DNA of 64,000 nt from Fibrobacterota bacterium (lineage in GTDB: Bacteria > Fibrobacterota > Chitinivibrionia > Chitinivibrionales > FEN-1185): the NCBI GenBank assembly GCA_003165595.1, contig PLWQ01000012.1, positions 457,542 to 521,541 of the forward strand. Reading direction: 5' to 3'. Both the position numbers and the translations under genes were made by a program. Numbering within the stretch: the first letter of the stretch is position 1; each line of letters starts with the position of its first letter. Under the pieces are notes generated by a model that worked only from the letters and a program-made list of their open reading frames with translations, made no database searches and was not told the origin of the DNA. Shown here piece after piece: positions 47,811 to 55,911 of the stretch.

Positions 47811-50800
47811 ATGAGTAGGAGTCGCCTGCACGTACGCGAAATCGTGTCTTCCATGATGCTGCTGTTTACCGTAACCCTCGCATTTTCCGACGAGACCTTC
47901 GACAAACTTATGGAGCAGAAGAACTACTCCGACGCGCTCTCCTATGCCGACAAGAAGATTCCCACCTCCGCGCGCGATGCGGTCTTGTGGGTCAAGATAG
48001 GCAAGGCAAACCTCGAACTCGGACTCACGGAAAAAGCCCTCGCCTGCTATCTTGTCGCGACGCGCATGGACTCAAAGAATTACGAAGCATACCTTGGCAC
48101 CGCGAAGGTCTACAATTCCATGAACCAGCCTGCCAATGCGGCGCCCGCGGCAAAGAAGGCGCTCGATGTTAACTTTACCGCAGATGCGAGCTGGGAATTT
48201 GCCCGCGCGTGCATTGCCCTGGGCAAACCCGCCGAGGCGAAGAAAGCGCTCGAAAAAGTCGTTGAAGCCGACCCGGCCAACATTTCCGCGGTCAAGGAAC
48301 TCGGTCTTATTTACTACAACGAAAAATCATACCCCAAGGCGCTCGAACTGCTGAAGGCCGTGTATGCAAAGCAGCCTGACGGCGCCCTGGCCCTCAAGAT
48401 TGGCGCGGCAAGCCCGCCCGATTCGGCCATAGTCTATCTCAAGCTTGCAAAAGACAAGAAGCCTACATCGGTTGAGGCCAGCTACGAACTCGCAAAAATC
48501 TACTACACCACCCAGAAATTCGGCGAGGCCGCCGAGGAGTTCGATGCCTCGTCGTCGGACAGCAAGTTCGGAGCGCAGGAATATTACATGTGGGCCGTAT
48601 CGCTCGCCAAGGCGAGCGCCCCCGCGGAAAAGATCGCAAAAGTCTACCAGTCCTTTCTTGACAAAGTGGGACCATCAAAATCGAAAGAGGCCCTGGAAGC
48701 CCACCGCGTCGTGGGCGCCCAGCTGCTCGAAAAGAAGGACTACCAGGGAGCGCTCGCCCATTTCCAGGCCATCTACGCGGCCGACTCCACGGGCAAGATC
48801 GTTCCGGACATCAATTTCTCTCTCGCCGCGTGCTACGAAGGTCTCGATCTGCCGAAAAAGGCGATTCCCCACCTCGAAAAAGAACTGGCGGTCAACGCGA
48901 ACAACGTGGAAGCCTATGCGAAACTCGGTGACTTGTACACAAAGTCCGGGCAGTCCGAAAAGGCCAAGGTGGTGTATGAGAAAATGCTGGCGCTTAACCC
49001 GAACAACCCGAAAATCCAGATGGCGCTGGGTGAATTCAACCTCAAGTCGAAGCGGTATCAGGACGCGCTCAAGTACTTCCAGAAAAGCTACACCCTCGAA
49101 CGGTCGGCGCCCGCGGCTCAGGGTATGGCCCTTTCGGCGTTCGCCCTCAACCAGCCCGACATGGCGCGCGACGCGGCAGAATCTGCGCTGCATCTCGACG
49201 CAACGCTCTGGGAGCCGCGCGTGGTGCTGTCCACGATTTACATGAAGGACAAGAACTATAAGGACGCCCGGGACCAGTTCGAGTTCATGGTTCGCAAACA
49301 GCCCGGCAACAAGGAATACTGGCTCCAGCTCGCCGCGTGCTACGAGCAGCTCAACGAGCCTCAGCGGCTTGCCGAGATAGACAGGAAGATACTGTCTCTG
49401 GACTCCCGCAATATTCCCTCGCGCCAGCGCCTTGCCAGGTTCGCACTCTCCGAGGGCGACACCAAGGCGGCGCTCGAACAATTCAAGGAACTTGCGTTGC
49501 TGTCGCCCAAGGATCCGGAGGTGTTCAAGAATCTGTACGAAATTTCGCTCAAGCTGGGCAATACTGCCGACGCGGCGGCCTATCTAAGAACGTACGTTGC
49601 GCTCAAGCCCAACAATGCGGAATCCCAGAAGGCGTTGGGCGACCTCCTGTACGAGAAAAAAGACATGGCCGGAGCGCTTGCTGCCTATCGCGCGGTTGTC
49701 AAAATCGACCCCGCGGCCAAGGGTGTGTACAAGCGCTATGCCGACTTGTTAGGGCCGGCGCCGCAGGACCCCACCGAGCTGACCGCGGCGCTTAGCGGCG
49801 CGATCTCCACCGCCGAAGCCGATGCGCAGACCTACGCCCAGCTCGGGGCCATTTACCTCAAACAGGGCCTGTGCCCAAAAGCTATCGAGATGCTCGATAA
49901 ATCGGTGCAGCTCGATCCGAGAAATACCACTGTTCTCTCCATGCTCGCCCACTGCCAGGCAAAAACCGGCAATGCCAAGGAAGCAATTGTGTCGTACGAG
50001 CAGGCGATCGCCATGAACGACAAAGCCGTCGACGAGCTGCGCGCACTGGGCGACCTGTATGAGCAGGAGAACAAGACCGCCCAGGCGATTGGCGTTTACA
50101 AAAGATACCTCGCCAAAAAGCCGGGCGAACATCATATCGCCAAACTCGTCGCCGACTACGAATTCGGCCAAAAGAACTACGAGGAAGCCCTCAAGTACTA
50201 TGCCATGGTGAGCGGCACCGAAGCACGAGAAGCGGAGTTCTTGTTCCGCTACGGCCAGTCGGCCTACTTTGCAAAAGACAATAAGAAAGCAAAGGAGATC
50301 CTCATCCAGCTCTCGCTCCTTACCCCGAAGAACGCCGAAGTTTACCGGCTGCTGTTCGATATCACGTCCAAAGACAGCGCCACGAGGGGCGAGGCTTCGG
50401 TCTATCTCCAGAAATACGCGGCGCTCAAGCCCGGCGATGCCGAAGCGCAGAAGAACCTCGGCGACATGATGTACGAAATGAAGAACCAGGCCGGGGCGCT
50501 CGCCGCGTATCGTTCGGCGCTCGCCGCCGATCCGTCGCTCAAGGGATTTTACAAGCGGTACGTGGAACTCGTGGGCGCACGGGGCACACCCGAGGAACTC
50601 GTGAAGGCGCTTACCGGCGCCATCGCCGCCGGTGAAGCCGACGCGGCCATGTATGGCTCGCTCGGTAACGTGTACCAGAAGCAGGCCGCGTATGCAAAGG
50701 CAATCGACATGTACCAGAAGGCGCTGGCCATTGACCCAAAGAACGTTGCGGACCTCTCGGCGATAGCCCAGTGCCAGGCAAAAAGCGGCAGCGTCAACGA

Positions 50801-53800
50801 TGCCGTGATCTCCTACGAGCAGGCCATTGCCATGAACGACAAGGCGGTGGACGAATACCGGGCTCTCGGCGACTTGTACCTGCAGCAGAAGAAGACGAGC
50901 CAGGCCGTCAGTGTTTACGAAAAGTATCTGGCCAAAAAACCGGCCGACCGCCGTATCGCAAAGATCATCGCCGACTACGAATACAGCCAGAAGAATTACG
51001 ACGAAGCAATCAAATATTTCGCCATGATTGCGACCGCAGAGACCACCGATTCCGATCTGCTTTTCCGGTACGCCCAGGCGTGCTATTTGGTGAAAGACTA
51101 CAAGAAGGCAAAGGAGCTCTTTGCGGCTCTCGCCGTGCTCACGCCGAAAAATGCCGACGTCTACCGGACTCTCTACGAAATAACTTCCAAGGACAATGCG
51201 GCACGCACCGAGGCTGCCTCGTACTTGCAGAAATACGCGGCGCTCAAGCCCGGCGACGCCGAAGCGCAGAAAAATCTCGGCGACATGCTTTACGAGTCCA
51301 AGAATCAGGTGGGAGCGCTCGCCGCCTACCGGACCGCCCTGGCGGCCGATCCTGCCATCAAGGGGTTTTACAAACGCTATGTTGAGCTTGTGGGCATGCG
51401 GGGCACGGCCGAAGAGCTTGTAAAGGCTCTCACCGGAGCGGTTGCAGCCGGCGAAGCCGACGCAGCCATGTACAGCTCGCTGGGCACCGTGTACCAGAAG
51501 CAAGGCTCCTACGCAAAAGCCATCGACATGTACCAGAAGTCGTTGCAGATCGACCCCAAGAACGTCTCCATCCTTTCGGCAGTGGCCCAGTGCCAGGCGA
51601 AAAGCGGTAAGACGGACGATGCGGTGATTTCCTACGAGCAGGCCGTTGCAATGAACGATAAAGCGGTCGACGAGTACAGGGCGCTGGGTGAGCTGTACGC
51701 GAAGCAGAACAAGACGAGCCAGTCGATCGCCATGTACAAGAAATACCTGGAAAAGAAACCGGGCGACTTCGCAATTGCAAAGGCTGTGGGCGACTACTCC
51801 TTTAGCCAGAAAAATTACGATGATGCGCTCAAATATTACGGCTTGGTCGGCGGTGCCGAAGCCAGAAACGCGGATTTTCTTTTCCGCTATGGTCAGGCAT
51901 GCTACCTGGCAAAGAATTACAAGAAAGCAACCGAGGTGCTCAACCGGCTGGCGCTCATCACGCCGCTCAACGCCGAGGTTTACAAGACGCTGTACGACAT
52001 CGCCGAGGAAAGCGGCGCATCGAAAGTGGAAGCGGCATCGTACCTCAAGAAATATGTTTCTGTCAAGCCGACAGATGCCGCGGCCCAGAAGAACCTCGGC
52101 GATCTTCTGTACGAACAGAAGAACTTCGACGCGGCCCTGGCAGCCTACCAGGCCGCGCTCAAAGCCGATCCGTCCATCAAGGGATTCTACAAACGGTATG
52201 TTGAGATCGTGTCGACAAAGGGCGTTGCAAAAGACGTTGTTACAGCCATGAAAGGCGCCATTGCCGCCGGCGAGGCCGATGCGCAGATGTACGAAACGAT
52301 CGGAACCATCAATCAAAAGGCGGGCGCATGCGTCAAGGCCATCGAATATTTCCAGAAATCGCTGCAGCTCGATCCGAAGAACACGCGCCTGCTGTCGGCG
52401 CTCGGTCAATGCCAGGCGAAAAACGGCAACACCAACGACGCGGTGGTGTCGTACGAACAGGCCGTCGCCATGAACCCCGACGCGGTCGACGACTACAAGA
52501 CCCTCGGCGACCTGTACATGCAGCAGCAGAAGACGAGCCAGGCGATGTCGATGTACCGGAAGTATCTCGAAAAGCGGCCCGCCAACTACAAGGTTGCGCT
52601 CACGGTTGCCGACTATCTCAACGGCCAGAAGAACTACGACGAAGCAACCAAGTACTACGGCATGGTCGGCGGCACCGATGCCAAGGGCTCCGAGTTCCTG
52701 TTCAAGTATGCCCAGGCGTGTTACAATTCCAAGAATTTCAAGAAGGCGTCGGAGGTTCTCCTCCAGCTTGCCAAGCTCACGCCGCTCAATGCCGAAGTGT
52801 TCAGGATGCTGTACGATATCTCGTCGAAGGAAAGCGGCAACAAGAAGGAATCTTCCGGGTATCTCAAGAAATACCTGAGTCTCAAGCCCGCCGATGCGTC
52901 GGCGCAAAAGAGCTTGGGTGATATGCTCTACGAAGAGAAGAACACCGCTGGCGCGCTTGCCGCGTACGAAGCGGCGCTCAAAGCCGATCCGGAAGTCAAG
53001 GGATTTTACAAACGCTATGTTGAGCTGGTGACCGCCGGCGGCGTTCAGGAATCCATCGTCAAGGCGCTCAAAGGCGCGATTGCCGCAGGCGAAGCCGACG
53101 CGGCCATGTATGCCACGCTCGGCGGGGTGTACAAGGCATCGGCGAATTATCCCAGGGCGATCGAAATGTACGGCAAAGCGCTGCAGCTTGACCCGCGCAA
53201 CACCGATGCCCTTTCGTCGCTTGCCCTGTGTCAGGCAAAGAGCGGCAACGTAAAGGACGCCACGATTTCCTACGAACAGGTCGTTGCGCTCAATCCGCAG
53301 GACATCAAACAGTACAAGATGCTTGCGGACCTATACATGAAACAGAACAAGACCGATCAGGCAATGAACATGTACAAGAAATGCCTTGAGAAGAACCCGA
53401 GTGATTACAAGACGGCAATGACGGTCGGCGAATATGAGTACAAGACCAAGGACTACGACGAAGCGGTAAAGTACCTGGGCATGGTGACCGGCGCCGATGC
53501 CAAGACCTCGGCGTATCTGCTGCTCTACGGGCAGGCCTGCTACAAGAGCAAGGGCTGCACCAAAGCGGCGGAGATTTTCCGCCAGCTCGCCATCCTCGCT
53601 CCCACTAACCCTGACGTGTTCAAGACGCTGTACGAAATTTCGGCAAAAGCCGGTAATACCGCGGATGCAGCCATGTACCTCAAGAAGTACGTTGCGCTCG
53701 ATCCTTCCGATGCAGCGGCGCAGAAGAGCCTCGGCGACATGCTTTACGAACAAAAGGAAATGACCGGAGCGCTCAATTCCTATCGCGCTGCGCTCAAGGC

Positions 53801-55607
53801 CGATCCCTCCGTCAAGGGAATCTTCAAGCGCTACTGTGAGCTGGTGATGACGCGCGGAACGCCGGAGGAGATCAGCAAGGCCCTTGCAGGCGCGGTTGCA
53901 GCGGGCGAAGCCGACGGAGCCATGTACTCATCGCTCGGCGCGATCTATCAGAAGCAGGGTTCTTACGCAAAAGCCGTTGCCATGTACCAGAAGGCGCTGT
54001 CGCTTGACCCGCGCAATGTTGGCGTGCTCTCGTCCCTGGCGCTATGCCAGGCGAAAAACGGCGACGTGAACGACGCCGTCATATCATATGAGCAGTCGGT
54101 TGCGATGAACCCGGACGCCACCTCCGATTATAAGGCGCTCGGTGACCTTTATACAAAGCAGAACAAGGCCTCGCAGGCGCTGTCGATGTACAAGAAATAT
54201 CTCGAAAAGAACCCGAAAGACGCGACGGTTGCGCGTTCGGTGGGCGAAGCGGCGTTTGCCGCAAAGAACTACGAGGAAGCCGTCAAATACCTTGCCCTGG
54301 TAACCGGCGAAGCCGCCAGAACGCTGGACTTCATCTTCGTGTACGGCCAGTCGTGCTATTACAGCAAAGACTACAAGAAGGCAATAGAGCTTTTCGAGCG
54401 GTTCCGGGAAATCAACTCCAAGCTTACGCAGAAGCATTCCGGCACGGTCACGGTCATGAAACTGCTCGGCGACGCGTACGATAAGTCGGCCAACGCGGAG
54501 AAGGCGCTCGAGGTTTACTCGATCTACACCAAGCTTTCCGGCGTTCACGATCCCGAGGCATCGCTCCGCAAGGCGCAGCTCACCGAAGCCTCGAATCCGG
54601 CCGCTGCCGCCAAGATGTACGAAGAAAACACTGTTTTGTATCCGAAAGACTACAAGAGCTTCCTGGCTGCCGGACTCTACTATGCCAAGCAGAAGGCAAC
54701 CCTCGACAAGGCGCTTGCCCTGCTCAAGAAGTGCTCTGCCCTGGCAGACACCATCCCGGCCATGTGGTTTGAAATGGGCCAGGTCTACGACAAGCTCGGC
54801 AAAGACAAAGACGAACTCGACGCGTTCAGGAAGTTCATCCAGCTCGATCCGGAGAACGCCGAAGCTGCCGGCAAAATCGGTGAGCTGCTGATCGCCAAGC
54901 ACAAATACAACGACGCCATGATGTTCCTGGAAACCGCCAACGCCCTCAAACCGAACGATCCCAAGTACATGGTTCCACTTGCGCAGGGTTATATCCAGAC
55001 CGACCGTTCAAAGGACGCCCTGGATCTTCTGGAAAAGGCCGACAAGCTGAAACCGGAGGACGAGACTATTAAGATAACCCTGTTCGACCTGTACAAATCC
55101 ACCGGGCAATCCAAGAAGGCTCTTGACGTTATGCAACAGATCGTGCAGAAGAAGCGCGACAACAAGACGCTGCTCAAGTACGCGGATGCCTTGTACCTCT
55201 CCGGCTCCTATGCCACAGCCGAAAGCACTATCAAAGACATCACCGCCACCGATCCGGAAAATATTCCGGCACTCATGCTGTACGGCCAGATCCAGTCGAT
55301 CCAGGGAAAGTGGGACGACGCGGTGGAGACCTACAAGGAAATTTCCTATATCAATCCGAACTATGCTCCGGCCATGTACGAGCGCGCCGAAGTGTACCTC
55401 AACCAGTCAAAGCTTCCGTGGGCGAAGACGTTCTACGAACGTGCGCTTAAGGCCGATCCGAATTACGCGCTTGCCGAACTGGGGCTTGCCAAGCTCGCGA
55501 AAGTCCAGAAAAACATGGCCGATTACCAGATTCATCTCGACAAGGCGCTCAAGATGGACCCGACAAACAAAGAAATTCAGGAAGAAGCCGGCAAGAAGAA
55601 GAAGTAG
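47811..55607 (+). CDS. Giant exported TPR protein with six long-period modules
   Basis: A 2,598-residue protein made almost wholly of tetratricopeptide repeats. A signal peptide of about 29 residues ends near LAFS. AAGGAG lies eight bases before the ATG. After ordinary TPRs (about residues 30-650) comes a super-repeat of 273 residues, six copies, each containing 'AAGEADAxMYxxLG', 'QCQAKSGxxxDAxISYEQ', 'YLxKKP' and 'KGFYKRYVEL'. A non-modular TPR tail (about 2,180-2,598) ends in a Lys-rich end. TPR scaffolds bind partners; this one would act in the periplasm or at the surface. It has no enzymatic motif. The gene is alone, bounded by terminators. Confidence 0.93.
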   Translation: MSRSRLHVREIVSSMMLLFTVTLAFSDETFDKLMEQKNYSDALSYADKKIPTSARDAVLWVKIGKANLELGLTEKALACYLVATRMDSKNYEAYLGTAKVYNSMNQPANAAPAAKKALDVNFTADASWEFARACIALGKPAEAKKALEKVVEADPANISAVKELGLIYYNEKSYPKALELLKAVYAKQPDGALALKIGAASPPDSAIVYLKLAKDKKPTSVEASYELAKIYYTTQKFGEAAEEFDASSSDSKFGAQEYYMWAVSLAKASAPAEKIAKVYQSFLDKVGPSKSKEALEAHRVVGAQLLEKKDYQGALAHFQAIYAADSTGKIVPDINFSLAACYEGLDLPKKAIPHLEKELAVNANNVEAYAKLGDLYTKSGQSEKAKVVYEKMLALNPNNPKIQMALGEFNLKSKRYQDALKYFQKSYTLERSAPAAQGMALSAFALNQPDMARDAAESALHLDATLWEPRVVLSTIYMKDKNYKDARDQFEFMVRKQPGNKEYWLQLAACYEQLNEPQRLAEIDRKILSLDSRNIPSRQRLARFALSEGDTKAALEQFKELALLSPKDPEVFKNLYEISLKLGNTADAAAYLRTYVALKPNNAESQKALGDLLYEKKDMAGALAAYRAVVKIDPAAKGVYKRYADLLGPAPQDPTELTAALSGAISTAEADAQTYAQLGAIYLKQGLCPKAIEMLDKSVQLDPRNTTVLSMLAHCQAKTGNAKEAIVSYEQAIAMNDKAVDELRALGDLYEQENKTAQAIGVYKRYLAKKPGEHHIAKLVADYEFGQKNYEEALKYYAMVSGTEAREAEFLFRYGQSAYFAKDNKKAKEILIQLSLLTPKNAEVYRLLFDITSKDSATRGEASVYLQKYAALKPGDAEAQKNLGDMMYEMKNQAGALAAYRSALAADPSLKGFYKRYVELVGARGTPEELVKALTGAIAAGEADAAMYGSLGNVYQKQAAYAKAIDMYQKALAIDPKNVADLSAIAQCQAKSGSVNDAVISYEQAIAMNDKAVDEYRALGDLYLQQKKTSQAVSVYEKYLAKKPADRRIAKIIADYEYSQKNYDEAIKYFAMIATAETTDSDLLFRYAQACYLVKDYKKAKELFAALAVLTPKNADVYRTLYEITSKDNAARTEAASYLQKYAALKPGDAEAQKNLGDMLYESKNQVGALAAYRTALAADPAIKGFYKRYVELVGMRGTAEELVKALTGAVAAGEADAAMYSSLGTVYQKQGSYAKAIDMYQKSLQIDPKNVSILSAVAQCQAKSGKTDDAVISYEQAVAMNDKAVDEYRALGELYAKQNKTSQSIAMYKKYLEKKPGDFAIAKAVGDYSFSQKNYDDALKYYGLVGGAEARNADFLFRYGQACYLAKNYKKATEVLNRLALITPLNAEVYKTLYDIAEESGASKVEAASYLKKYVSVKPTDAAAQKNLGDLLYEQKNFDAALAAYQAALKADPSIKGFYKRYVEIVSTKGVAKDVVTAMKGAIAAGEADAQMYETIGTINQKAGACVKAIEYFQKSLQLDPKNTRLLSALGQCQAKNGNTNDAVVSYEQAVAMNPDAVDDYKTLGDLYMQQQKTSQAMSMYRKYLEKRPANYKVALTVADYLNGQKNYDEATKYYGMVGGTDAKGSEFLFKYAQACYNSKNFKKASEVLLQLAKLTPLNAEVFRMLYDISSKESGNKKESSGYLKKYLSLKPADASAQKSLGDMLYEEKNTAGALAAYEAALKADPEVKGFYKRYVELVTAGGVQESIVKALKGAIAAGEADAAMYATLGGVYKASANYPRAIEMYGKALQLDPRNTDALSSLALCQAKSGNVKDATISYEQVVALNPQDIKQYKMLADLYMKQNKTDQAMNMYKKCLEKNPSDYKTAMTVGEYEYKTKDYDEAVKYLGMVTGADAKTSAYLLLYGQACYKSKGCTKAAEIFRQLAILAPTNPDVFKTLYEISAKAGNTADAAMYLKKYVALDPSDAAAQKSLGDMLYEQKEMTGALNSYRAALKADPSVKGIFKRYCELVMTRGTPEEISKALAGAVAAGEADGAMYSSLGAIYQKQGSYAKAVAMYQKALSLDPRNVGVLSSLALCQAKNGDVNDAVISYEQSVAMNPDATSDYKALGDLYTKQNKASQALSMYKKYLEKNPKDATVARSVGEAAFAAKNYEEAVKYLALVTGEAARTLDFIFVYGQSCYYSKDYKKAIELFERFREINSKLTQKHSGTVTVMKLLGDAYDKSANAEKALEVYSIYTKLSGVHDPEASLRKAQLTEASNPAAAAKMYEENTVLYPKDYKSFLAAGLYYAKQKATLDKALALLKKCSALADTIPAMWFEMGQVYDKLGKDKDELDAFRKFIQLDPENAEAAGKIGELLIAKHKYNDAMMFLETANALKPNDPKYMVPLAQGYIQTDRSKDALDLLEKADKLKPEDETIKITLFDLYKSTGQSKKALDVMQQIVQKKRDNKTLLKYADALYLSGSYATAESTIKDITATDPENIPALMLYGQIQSIQGKWDDAVETYKEISYINPNYAPAMYERAEVYLNQSKLPWAKTFYERALKADPNYALAELGLAKLAKVQKNMADYQIHLDKALKMDPTNKEIQEEAGKKKK
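49799..54700 (+). repeat. Six tandem 819-bp coding modules inside the TPR gene
   Basis: The codons for GA(I/V)xxxEAD recur at about 49799, 50618, 51438, 52258, 53077 and 53891, spacings of 819, 820, 820, 819 and 814 bases. Modules 2 and 3 look most alike; modules 1 and 6 are most diverged. The regular spacing shows duplication of a whole 273-residue unit rather than of single TPRs. Confidence 0.85.
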
Positions 55608-55633
55608 CGGTCCGGCGTACGTTTGTTTTGAAA

Positions 55634-55671
55634 GGGCTCCTTGTACTGTTGACAAGGAGCCCTTTCTTTTT
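55634..55671 (+). terminator. Terminator of the TPR gene
   Basis: GGGCTCCTTGT (55634-55644) pairs perfectly with ACAAGGAGCCC (55652-55662), followed by TTTCTTTTT. Confidence 0.93.
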
Positions 55672-55853
55672 GACGCGCGAGTAAGCAACCGTGTTGCACG
55701 CGCAGTGCATTGCGCGCGCGGTTCTTCCATTTCGCCGGCAGTAGGCTTGCTGCAATCGGGCAGGCGAAACGCCGCGCCTGCTCGCAGGGTGCCGTCGCGT
55801 TCTTGTCGGCTTTGTCGTTGAGGCCAAACCAGGCAACATGCAAAGCCAAAACA

Positions 55854-55882
55854 GGAAAGGCATCCCGGCGGGATGCCTTTCC
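55854..55882 (-). terminator. Terminator of the GH2-like gene
   Basis: GGAAAGGCATCCC and its exact complement form a 13-base stem with a three-base loop, 30 bases past the stop on the minus strand, followed there by TGTTTTGG. The remaining 55672-55853 between the convergent genes holds no gene. Confidence 0.7.
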
Positions 55883-55911
55883 TTCCAGTAAGACTCGAAC
55901 TCTCGCCAGCG

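Noticed and set aside
49749-52907. 1,052-residue open frame antisense to the TPR modules
   Set aside because: It mirrors the repeated codons of the TPR gene, has no ribosome-binding site and shows no known domain; its length follows from the repeats.
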